Positions 1 to 5,608 of a stretch of DNA of 5,608 bases are shown here, one piece after another. Numbering within the stretch: the stretch's first letter is position 1; every line of letters starts with the position of its first letter. The notes below the pieces were generated by a model. That model did not search any database and was not told the origin of the DNA. It worked only from the letters and a program-made list of their open reading frames with translations. Both the position numbers and the translations under genes were made by a program. Source of the DNA: CADEEX01 sp040081555 (GTDB lineage Bacteria > Acidobacteriota > Vicinamibacteria > Vicinamibacterales > CAVVIG01); the NCBI GenBank assembly GCA_040081555.1, contig JBEBGG010000202.1, forward strand, positions 1-5,608. Reading direction: 5' to 3'.

Positions 1-1304
1 GCCTCCTTCGTGTCCTTGTCGATCATGACCGCCATGCCGACGCCGCAGTTTGGATGGCAACCGCAGGTCAACTGGCCGAATTCCTTCTCTGCGCCGTGCG
101 TCACGTCGGCCCAGTCGGTAAAGGAACCCATGAACGAGATCGGGAACCAGTCACGGACCGGCTCGCCGAGCCCGGTCTGATTCTTCACATCGTGCGCCAG
201 ATGCGACAGCGTGTAGCGCTGCGCGTGGCGGCGCTCGTCGGTCACTTCCTCGTCGCGGCCGGTGAAGCTGACCGGCTGGAACGACAGGAAGTTGATCTTC
301 TTCGGATTGTCGAGCGCGAATTCGATGATGCGGCCGACCTGCTCGTTGTTGACGCCGTTGACGATTGTCACAACCGGGACGATGTCGACGCCGGCGTTGA
401 AGAGGTTTTCAATGGCGCGCAGCTTGACGTCAAACAGGTTGCCGACGCGGCGGTGCGCGTTGGCCGCGTTGCCGATGCCGTCGAACTGGAGGTACGCATA
501 ACGCAGGCCGGCGTCAGCCGCGGCCTTCGCGAATTCCGCATCCTTGGCGAACTCGATGCCGTTGGTGGCCGCCTGCACGCTGTTGTAGCCGACTTTGCGG
601 GCGTAGCGCACCGCGTCAAGGAAATACGGGGAAATCGTCGGCTCACCACCCGAGAACTGCACTGACATCTGCCGACGCGGCTTGATGCTGATGGCGTTGT
701 CGAGCACCGTCTTGATGTCTTCCCACGACAGTTCGTGGACGAAGCCGACCTGGTTGGCGTCCATGAAGCAGGGGTCGCACATCATGTTGCAACGATTGGT
801 CAGGTCGACCGTGAGCACCGAGCCGCGGCCGTGCAGGATTGTGCTGCTGCCGTGGTTGTGGAGCTTGGCGTCGTTGTGCGCACGGATGTCGCGACCGGGG
901 AACACCTGCTCGAGATGCTTGAAGAATTCAGTGTCGATCGCCATCACGTCCTCGAAGTGGCCGTGAAGCGGGCAATCCTTCACCATCATGATCTTGCCGT
1001 CGCGCTCGAGGATGGTCGCCTTGATCTCGCCGACCTTCTCGTTCAACAGGACGCTGACGTCCTGCTTACCGTCGACAATGGCCTGGCGGGCTTCGCGGGT
1101 GCAGATCGGACAGAGCGAGTCGGTCACACGCGGCCAGCCCAGGGGCGGCTTGGTCTTCTCGTGCGACTTGAGCAGGGGCTTATCGGACCACTTCGGCGTA
1201 AACGAGGGGTTCTGCTTGATCTTGTTCAGATTGCTGAACACGACCCACGCGCCATTGGCGGCGTAGGTGAGCCCCTTTTCGAAGTACTTGATAGGCGCGT
1301 GCAT
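1..1304 (-). CDS. Radical SAM protein, COG1964 Tes/Mss-like (possible membrane-spanning lipid synthase), 3' end cut off
   Basis: 434 codons are visible from ATG at 1304 and the frame is still open at the left edge, so the C-terminus is missing. The start is supported by an AGGAGA Shine-Dalgarno 8 nt upstream. The radical SAM cluster motif CX3CX2C is C172-C176-C179 (768-791), followed by an SGGEP motif at residues 218-222 that contacts SAM. Extra cysteines lie before the core (C65-x2-C68 and C111 in a DCPLHG context) and after it (C414-x-C416-x3-C420), which suggests additional iron-sulfur or rubredoxin-like metal sites. This layout, and the wording around the motif (DLTNRCN, VQFSGGEPT, ATNGIEFA), fit the MJ0619/COG1964 family. 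Archaeal Tes joins lipid tails into tetraethers, and bacterial relatives (Mss) are proposed to make membrane-spanning diacids such as iso-diabolic acid. The family is firm, the lipid substrate is inferred. It would be cytoplasmic or peripheral to the membrane; no signal peptide is seen. It is divergent from the YpdA-like gene. Confidence 0.85.
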   Translation of the reverse strand, partial: MHAPIKYFEKGLTYAANGAWVVFSNLNKIKQNPSFTPKWSDKPLLKSHEKTKPPLGWPRVTDSLCPICTREARQAIVDGKQDVSVLLNEKVGEIKATILERDGKIMMVKDCPLHGHFEDVMAIDTEFFKHLEQVFPGRDIRAHNDAKLHNHGSSTILHGRGSVLTVDLTNRCNMMCDPCFMDANQVGFVHELSWEDIKTVLDNAISIKPRRQMSVQFSGGEPTISPYFLDAVRYARKVGYNSVQAATNGIEFAKDAEFAKAAADAGLRYAYLQFDGIGNAANAHRRVGNLFDVKLRAIENLFNAGVDIVPVVTIVNGVNNEQVGRIIEFALDNPKKINFLSFQPVSFTGRDEEVTDERRHAQRYTLSHLAHDVKNQTGLGEPVRDWFPISFMGSFTDWADVTHGAEKEFGQLTCGCHPNCGVGMAVMIDKDTKE

Positions 1305-1312
1305 GCGTGAAC

Positions 1313-1318
1313 TCTCCT
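1313..1318 (-). promoter_or_regulatory. Ribosome binding site of the radical SAM gene
   Basis: AGGAGA on the minus strand, 8 nt before the ATG at 1304. It is the clearest Shine-Dalgarno in the window and fixes the start of the radical SAM gene. Confidence 0.75.
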
Positions 1319-1333
1319 GTAAAGTCGTGGCCG

Positions 1334-1351
1334 ACCGAGTGCAGACTCGGT
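1334..1351. repeat. Perfect 7-bp inverted repeat in the predicted leader of the radical SAM gene
   Basis: ACCGAGT, a 4-nt spacer (GCAG), then ACTCGGT. On the minus strand it falls about 5-22 nt after the predicted transcription start and about 30 nt before the ATG. It could be a dimeric-regulator operator at +1, a 5' hairpin that stabilises the mRNA, or a chance palindrome. On the plus strand it is followed by TTTAAT, too short a T-tract for a convincing terminator. The repeat itself is certain; its role is not known. Confidence 0.5.
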
Positions 1352-1362
1352 TTAATCGGTAA

Positions 1363-1391
1363 ATCATAGACGAGGAAGGGGTTATTGCCAT
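1363..1391 (-). promoter_or_regulatory. Predicted sigma70-type promoter of the radical SAM gene
   Basis: Read on the minus strand, a -10 element TATGAT (1363-1368, 5 of 6 matches to consensus) is preceded after a 17-nt spacer by ATGGCA (1386-1391, 4 of 6 matches to TTGACA). The start of transcription would be near 1356, giving a leader of about 50 nt that contains the 1334-1351 inverted repeat and the Shine-Dalgarno. The prediction is by eye only, and promoter rules in the likely phylum are not well defined. Confidence 0.4.
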
Positions 1392-1505
1392 CAACATCCA
1401 GCGAATGGGCCTCAGCTGGGGGCGAGCGGGCAAATCAGCCATGTCACTGGCCGCATGAAGTCGGGTCGACACCCGCAGTCGGCCGGGGAGCAAGGAATCA
1501 GAACG

Positions 1506-1522
1506 CAGAGCGCCCGGCTCTG
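1506..1522. repeat. 6-bp inverted repeat upstream of the YpdA-like gene
   Basis: CAGAGC, a 5-nt spacer, then GCTCTG, ending 25 bp before the ATG at 1548. If the -10 candidate at 1535-1540 is real, this repeat covers the -35 zone, where a regulator could block or recruit polymerase. Short GC-rich palindromes are frequent by chance in DNA of this composition. Confidence 0.3.
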
Positions 1523-1534
1523 GGTGCGAGGCGC

Positions 1535-1540
1535 TAGTAT
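1535..1540 (+). promoter_or_regulatory. Candidate -10 element just before the YpdA-like gene
   Basis: TAGTAT matches the TATAAT consensus at 4 of 6 positions and ends 7 nt before the ATG at 1548. That would put the transcription start on or next to the A of the ATG, so the mRNA would be leaderless. Consistent with this, no good Shine-Dalgarno is seen: the nearest purine-rich run, GAGG at 1528-1531, is 16 nt away from the ATG. No recognisable -35 box is present at the expected distance. Confidence 0.25.
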
Positions 1541-1547
1541 CTGAACG

Positions 1548-2555
1548 ATGTCCGTTCGGGAAGTCCTCATCATTGGCGGCGGCCCGTCAGGGCTCGCCGC
1601 TGCGATCGCTGCAAAACACCGGAATCTCGACTACCTCGTGCTCGAGCAGGGCGTGCTCGTGAACTCCATCTACCGGTTTCCGCCCCAGATGGTGTTTTTC
1701 ACGACGCCCGAACTGCTCGAGATCGGGGGGCTGCCGCTGGTGTCTCCCTTCGACAAGCCGACACGCCTCGAAGCGCTTCGCTATTACCGCCGCGTGGTCG
1801 ACATTTTCGGCCTTCAGATCGCCACAGACGAGAAGGTCGTGGCCGTGTCCAGAGACACCGACGAGCGCAACGCTGACGATCCGCGGCCGGTATTTGCCGT
1901 GGAGTCGGTGACCTCGCGTGGTGGGCACAAGGTGCGCTACGCCTACCACGTGATCTTTGCCATCGGCTACTACGACCATCCGGTACGCCTCGGCGTGCCG
2001 GGGGAAGACCTGCCGCACGTACACCACTACTACACCGATCCGCACCCGCACTACCGTCAGCGTGTGGTGGTGGTCGGCGGCGGCAATTCGGCTGCGGAGG
2101 CTGCGCTCGAGATCTTTCGCGCCGGAGGTCACGTCACCCTGGTGCATCGCGCCGCCGAGCTGAAGTCGACCATCAAGTACTGGGTGCGTCCAGATATTGA
2201 GAATCGAATGAAGGAAGGAAGCATCGCGTCCCGCCTCAACGCCACAGTGCGCGAGATTCGCCGCAGCAACGTCGTAGTTCAGACGATGAACGGGGACGAA
2301 GAGATTGCGGCCGACGCCGTGTATTTGCTGACGGGCTATCGAGCGGACTCGGCGCTCATGCAGGGGGCGGGTGTCGCGCTGACCGAGCGGGAGGCGCCCG
2401 TCCACGATCCGGAGACGTTCGAAACCAACGTGCCAGGCATCTTCGTGGCCGGCGGCGCCATCGCCGGCATCGACACCGGCACCGTCTTCATCGAGAACGG
2501 CCGATTCCATGGCGAGAAGGTCGTAGACACCATCGCCTCCCGGCTCGCCGATTAG
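1548..2555 (+). CDS. YpdA-family FAD/NAD(P)H-dependent oxidoreductase lacking the active-site cysteine
   Basis: 335 aa, close to the usual length of YpdA (about 320-330), ATG to TAG. The two-dinucleotide-binding-domain flavoprotein fold is shown by an N-terminal FAD-binding GGGPSG (residues 10-15) and a second Rossmann motif GGGNSA (177-182) for NAD(P)H. A C-terminal segment (PGIFVAGGAIAGIDTG, then FIENGRFHG, 296-322) closes the FAD site. The stretch NSIYRFPP and FFTTPELLEIG (39-60) and the AIGYYDHP box (138-145) are typical of YpdA rather than of thioredoxin reductase, and there is no CxxC redox pair. In Firmicutes YpdA reduces bacillithiol disulfide using a Cys in the first motif (Cys14 in S. 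aureus). Here that position is Ser14, and the protein contains no cysteine anywhere. Family membership is firm; bacillithiol disulfide reductase activity is doubtful. It is cytoplasmic, divergent from the radical SAM gene and convergent with the LonN gene. Confidence 0.88.
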   Translation: MSVREVLIIGGGPSGLAAAIAAKHRNLDYLVLEQGVLVNSIYRFPPQMVFFTTPELLEIGGLPLVSPFDKPTRLEALRYYRRVVDIFGLQIATDEKVVAVSRDTDERNADDPRPVFAVESVTSRGGHKVRYAYHVIFAIGYYDHPVRLGVPGEDLPHVHHYYTDPHPHYRQRVVVVGGGNSAAEAALEIFRAGGHVTLVHRAAELKSTIKYWVRPDIENRMKEGSIASRLNATVREIRRSNVVVQTMNGDEEIAADAVYLLTGYRADSALMQGAGVALTEREAPVHDPETFETNVPGIFVAGGAIAGIDTGTVFIENGRFHGEKVVDTIASRLAD

Positions 2556-2559
2556 GTCG

Positions 2560-3189
2560 TCAGTGGGTCGTGCGTGTGGCTCCGGGCGTTCTGGCGAGCA
2601 GCGTGCGCATCTCAAGGAGCTCGACCAGCGCCTCGGCCCTGGTCCGCAGGCACGGCCGCTCGAGAAGGGCTTGCTTCTCCAGCGGTTCGAAGTCCAGATA
2701 CTGTGAGAGCGCATTCACCACATCGACGTCCTGCATCGCGGCGGTGCGGATGGATTCGCGACTAGGCGACGTGATCGGGGCGAGCAGCGATTCCAGTGTG
2801 GTGCGATGCTGCGCCACAATGATCTGCTCCCGCGCCGTCAGCGCTGGTTCTGGTAACACCTTCACCTTCGCGCGGCGGTAGCCGTGGGGGTGTTCTTCCT
2901 CCCGCTCGACCGTAAAGCGTTCAAGTCCGCGCAATACCAGGTTGTAGCGCCCATCTGGCAGCTGCTCGCAGTGCGTGATGACACCACTGCAACCAACCGG
3001 GTAGATCGCCGGTGGTTCGTGGCTTTCGTGTTCCCCCTGGCGCAGTAGCACCATGCCGATGACGCGGTCGCCGCTTAGCGCGTCGGCCACCATCGCCCGG
3101 TAGCGCGGCTCGAAGACATGCAGGGGCAGGAAGACCTGCGGAAAGAGGACGACGTTGGGGAGCGGGAACAGCGGAAGAAGGTCAACCAT
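2560..3189 (-). CDS. Stand-alone Lon substrate-binding (LonN/PUA-like) domain protein
   Basis: 209 aa from ATG at 3189 to TGA. The opening LPLFPLPNVVLFP (residues 5-17), then LPLHVFEPRYRAM (21-33) and GCSGVI (66-71), is the hallmark of the N-terminal domain of Lon protease. The ATPase and the Ser-Lys protease domains are absent, as in the widespread family of about 200-aa LonN-only proteins. The C-terminal half is helical and rich in Leu, Glu and Arg. Although the frame stays open upstream to 3330, that extension overlaps the VWA gene and does not look like Lon, so the ATG at 3189 is preferred. The Shine-Dalgarno is weak (GGCAGG). It is the last gene of the AAA+/VWA operon, 19 nt after the VWA stop. 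The biochemical function of LonN-only proteins is poorly known; binding of unfolded or specific proteins is inferred from Lon. Confidence 0.87.
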   Translation of the reverse strand: MVDLLPLFPLPNVVLFPQVFLPLHVFEPRYRAMVADALSGDRVIGMVLLRQGEHESHEPPAIYPVGCSGVITHCEQLPDGRYNLVLRGLERFTVEREEEHPHGYRRAKVKVLPEPALTAREQIIVAQHRTTLESLLAPITSPSRESIRTAAMQDVDVVNALSQYLDFEPLEKQALLERPCLRTRAEALVELLEMRTLLARTPGATRTTH

Positions 3190-3208
3190 GACAGCCTGCC
3201 GTCGATCC

Positions 3209-4495
3209 TTAGTGAATGGTTTTCGTCTTCTTGTCCATGTAGTCCATGAGGACGTACTGGCCGAGGGTATACGGAGTGGTGAAGTACGCCTTGCCCTTGC
3301 AGATCTCTGCGACCTTCCGCACAAAGGCAATGAGATCGTAGTCGCGCGCCAGCATGAATGTGTTGATCATGATGTTGCTCTTACGGCAGGCCGCCACTTC
3401 CTTGCAGGTCTCCGACACGATGAACGGGTCGAGACCGAAGGCGTTCTTGTAGATGCGGCCGTCAGGCTGGGTGAGTGCCGAGGGCTTACCGTCGGTAATC
3501 ATGATGATCTGGCGCATGTCCTTGCGCTGGCGGTCCAGAATCCGCCGCGCCAGCCGTAGACCTTCGCGGGTGTTGGTGTAGTGTGGCCCGACGCGCACGC
3601 GCCCGAGTTCGGAGAGCGGGATCTCTTCAGCCGAGTCATGGAACAACACCACGTTGAGGGCATCACCCGGATACTGCGTCTTGATCAGTTGTGCCAGCGC
3701 CAGCGCCACCCGCTTGGCCGGGGTGAAACGATCTTCGCCGTAGAGAATCATGCTGTGGCTGCAGTCGAGCATGATCACCGTTGCGCACGAGCTCTGGTAT
3801 TCGCCCTGCACCACCATCAGGTCGTCGTGGGTCACATGGATGCCACCGCGGCGCGCGGTCGTCGGCCGACCAGCGGCGGCCTCGCGGGCTTCGCGGCGTA
3901 CCGCGTTGAGCAGTGTGCTCGACGCATCGAGGTTGAGGGTGTCGCCGAACTCGTACGCCTTCGGCGCGCCTGTGGTCTCCACGCCCATCGCCTGCTCGCG
4001 CGTGTCGTGCCGGCCTTCACTGCTGCGCCCCACTGAGCCGAGGAGATCACGCAGCGCTCTGTAGCCGAGGAAGTCGAGCGCCTTGTCGGTCACTTCGAAG
4101 GTGAGAGAATCTGCCGGCGTGCCTTCACCGCCCTGGCTGCGGCGCTGACGTTCGGCTTCGAGATCCGGCGGCAGCGTAATGTAGCCGTCCTCGCCCATCC
4201 GCTGAATGATCTGATCGATCAGCGCCTCGAGCTGCGACCGCGCATCGTCCTGGTCCCCATCGGCGGGATCGCCAAGCAGTCGGTCGATCGTCTCCTGGGG
4301 GAGGACGCCACCATTGAACAACGCTTCGAGGATCGCATCGTGCAGCGCTTGCATCGTCTTGTCGGTGTCGTCCGGCCCGCCGCGCGGGTTCCCGAAGCCG
4401 CTCGACAGCAGCAGGTCGGACAGCTTCGATACCAGATCTTCGAGATCCAGTCCGTCAAGCAGATCGCCGGTAAACTTCGTGTAGCGGTACTTCAA
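3209..4495 (-). CDS. VWA-domain protein, partner of the adjacent AAA+ ATPase
   Basis: 428 aa to a TAA stop. The C-terminal third is a von Willebrand factor A domain (about residues 237-420) with an intact metal-ion-dependent adhesion site: DCSHS (D244, S246, S248), a Thr in HYTNT (T307 or T309) and ITDGKP (D335). The N-terminal half is mainly helical and acidic (about 1-150), followed by a basic Ala/Arg-rich linker (about 195-217). There is no signal peptide or membrane segment, so it should be cytoplasmic. In magnesium and cobalt chelatases and MoxR systems such proteins bind the AAA+ ring through the MIDAS and present the substrate. The start is taken as TTG at 4495, 8 nt after the AAA+ stop; no ATG fits, and homologues recalled from memory begin similarly (short start, then RY or KYRYT). 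Translation is probably coupled to the upstream gene. The substrate is unknown. Confidence 0.85.
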   Translation of the reverse strand: MKYRYTKFTGDLLDGLDLEDLVSKLSDLLLSSGFGNPRGGPDDTDKTMQALHDAILEALFNGGVLPQETIDRLLGDPADGDQDDARSQLEALIDQIIQRMGEDGYITLPPDLEAERQRRSQGGEGTPADSLTFEVTDKALDFLGYRALRDLLGSVGRSSEGRHDTREQAMGVETTGAPKAYEFGDTLNLDASSTLLNAVRREAREAAAGRPTTARRGGIHVTHDDLMVVQGEYQSSCATVIMLDCSHSMILYGEDRFTPAKRVALALAQLIKTQYPGDALNVVLFHDSAEEIPLSELGRVRVGPHYTNTREGLRLARRILDRQRKDMRQIIMITDGKPSALTQPDGRIYKNAFGLDPFIVSETCKEVAACRKSNIMINTFMLARDYDLIAFVRKVAEICKGKAYFTTPYTLGQYVLMDYMDKKTKTIH

Positions 4496-4503
4496 CGGTC
4501 GGC

Positions 4504-5608
4504 CTAGTTGTAGTACTTCTTCTTCCCGCCCGGAATGTGGATGTCCTCTTCAGCCGGCTCTTCGCGCCGCGCATGCCGGCGCGGCGGTTTGGCGTCCTCG
4601 CCAGCCGTATAGCCGCGCTCCTCAGAGCGGCTGATCTTGCGCTGCGCGCAGAGTCCTTCCAGCACGAAATCGAGGGCAGCGGCTACAACCGGTGCCGGAG
4701 CCCCAGGCGCAAGGCCGATGCGATCGGCCAGATCCTGCAGCCCCTGTACGCTCTGGGTCTGCGTGATCACCGATTCTGCGGAGGTCGTATCGGTGAGCGG
4801 GAGCGAGCCTCCGAGATCAAACCACTTGATCACCGACCGCGTCTCGACTTTGTCGGCGAGCTCGCTGAAGACGCTGCCAATGGCTGAACGGATCAAGTCG
4901 CGCGCAACCTGTTCTGCGCCCCGCAACTCCCCTTCGTACTCGAGTTCGAACTTGCCGGTAATCGACGGCAGTGCGGCATATAGATCGCTCACCCGGGGTA
5001 CGACCACGCTCTCACCGTGCATCAGCGCGCGGCGTTCCGCGTTGGACGTCACCAGTTCAAGGGTCGTGATGGGCAGCCGCTGGCTGACGCCCGATCGCTT
5101 GTCGATCTTGCGATCAGCCCGCGCCTGGAACGCCACCTCTTCGACGATCTGGCGGACGTAGTCAGGGATCTCGACACGCACATTGGCACGGTCCGTCCAG
5201 GCTTCCTGTGTGGTGATGGCCACCGCATTGGCGCGTGAGACCGGGTAGTGCGTGCGGATTTCCGAACCGATGCGGTCTTTGAGCGGCGTGATGATCTTGC
5301 CGCGCGCCGTGTAGTCTTCCGGATTCGCAGTGAAGACGAGCATGACGTCAAGTTTCAGGCGAATGGGGTAGCCCTTCACCTGAATGTCGCCTTCCTGCAG
5401 GATGTTGAACAAGCCCACCTGAATCTTACCGGCCAGGTCCGGCAGTTCGTTGATGGCGAAGATGCCGCGGTTGGCCCGCGGTAGCAGGCCGTAGTGCATC
5501 GTCAGTTCGTCCGCCAGGTTGAGGCCGCCCTGGGCGGCCTTGATCGGATCGATGTCGCCGACGATATCGGCGATGGTCACGTCTGGTGTGGCCAGCTTCT
5601 CCACATAT
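4504..5608 (-). CDS. AAA+ ATPase, MoxR/magnesium-chelatase-like, 5' end outside the window
   Basis: 367 codons are visible and the frame continues past the right edge. A GTG at 5604 is in frame but cannot be the start: the Walker A and first half of the AAA+ core are absent and must lie upstream. What is seen, counted from that GTG: a Walker B-like strand RGIFAINELPDL (46-57), in which Asn52 replaces the usual Asp before Glu53; the pore or insertion region NILQEGDIQVKGYPIRL; sensor 1 ANPEDY (93-98); and the arginine-finger region TPLKDRIG (106-113). A helical lid follows, then a variable charged tail ending in KKKYYN. This matches proteins often annotated as magnesium chelatase or sigma-54-interacting ATPase; no DNA-binding domain is visible. 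It is the first gene seen in the operon with the VWA and LonN genes, and likely powers remodelling of a protein or metal-cofactor target. Confidence 0.82.
   Translation of the reverse strand, partial: YVEKLATPDVTIADIVGDIDPIKAAQGGLNLADELTMHYGLLPRANRGIFAINELPDLAGKIQVGLFNILQEGDIQVKGYPIRLKLDVMLVFTANPEDYTARGKIITPLKDRIGSEIRTHYPVSRANAVAITTQEAWTDRANVRVEIPDYVRQIVEEVAFQARADRKIDKRSGVSQRLPITTLELVTSNAERRALMHGESVVVPRVSDLYAALPSITGKFELEYEGELRGAEQVARDLIRSAIGSVFSELADKVETRSVIKWFDLGGSLPLTDTTSAESVITQTQSVQGLQDLADRIGLAPGAPAPVVAAALDFVLEGLCAQRKISRSEERGYTAGEDAKPPRRHARREEPAEEDIHIPGGKKKYYN

Noticed and set aside
54..665. Plus-strand open frames of about 200 codons at 54-665 and 735-1310
   Set aside because: Both are antisense to the radical SAM gene, whose motifs are unmistakable. 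They have no recognisable domain.
1334..1356. Rho-independent terminator on the plus strand
   Set aside because: The stem is only 7 bp and the following tract is TTTAAT rather than a run of T. There is also no plus-strand gene upstream that would need it.
1405..1458. 17-codon plus-strand mini-ORF in the intergenic region
   Set aside because: No ribosome binding site at a working distance, no recognisable peptide, and a length easily reached by chance.
1548..2555. Thioredoxin reductase (TrxB) as the identity of the flavoprotein
   Set aside because: No CxxC redox motif after the second Rossmann domain, and the NSIYRFPP/FFTTPELLEIG and FIENGRFHG blocks are those of YpdA.
1587..2714. Long minus-strand open frame of 375 codons
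   Set aside because: It lies antisense to the YpdA-like gene and enters the LonN gene. Its translation shows no family motifs and has the Arg/His/Val-rich look of a high-GC shadow frame.
3190..3330. Upstream extension of the LonN frame to an ATG at 3330
   Set aside because: The extra 47 residues overlap the VWA coding end and are Arg/Ser-rich without any Lon similarity. The Lon motif starts directly after the ATG at 3189.
5602..5604. GTG at 5604 as the start of the AAA+ gene
   Set aside because: The frame is open upstream to the window edge, and starting here would leave the ATPase without its Walker A and first core strands.

Overview
This is a GC-rich bacterial window (about 60% or more G+C) holding five protein-coding genes and one 243-bp intergenic region. 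I see no RNA genes, mobile elements or CRISPR. The gene set points to a soil- or sediment-type bacterium such as Acidobacteriota, with Gemmatimonadota an alternative: a COG1964 (Tes/Mss-like) radical SAM enzyme, a YpdA-family flavoprotein, a Lon N-terminal-domain protein, and an AAA+/VWA pair. The phylum is an inference from gene content, not a proof.

Left part (1-1304, minus strand): a radical SAM protein cut off by the left edge. It carries the canonical CX3CX2C motif plus extra cysteine groups before and after the core, the arrangement of the tetraether/membrane-spanning lipid synthase family. It has a good Shine-Dalgarno, a plausible sigma70-type promoter and a perfect 7-bp inverted repeat in its predicted 5' leader. 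The gene was recovered by translating the minus strand directly; it has no stop codon inside the window.

Middle (1548-2555, plus strand): a divergently transcribed YpdA-like FAD/NAD(P)H oxidoreductase. It keeps both dinucleotide-binding motifs, but the active-site Cys of characterised YpdA is Ser, and the protein has no cysteine at all. It ends 4 bp from the convergent stop codon of the next gene.

Right part (2560-5608, minus strand): a compact three-gene operon read right to left. It contains an AAA+ ATPase of the MoxR/magnesium-chelatase type (5' end outside the window, so the Walker A is not visible), a 428-aa VWA-domain protein with an intact MIDAS motif, and a 209-aa stand-alone Lon substrate-binding-domain protein. 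Spacings are 8 and 19 nt. AAA+ plus VWA is the usual two-component layout of metal-chelatase or MoxR-type chaperone systems. The co-transcribed Lon N-domain suggests, by inference, a protein quality-control or maturation function.

The points most worth a second look are the cysteine-free YpdA homologue, the Tes/Mss-like radical SAM enzyme with its leader palindrome, and the AAA+/VWA/LonN operon with an Asn in place of the Walker B Asp.
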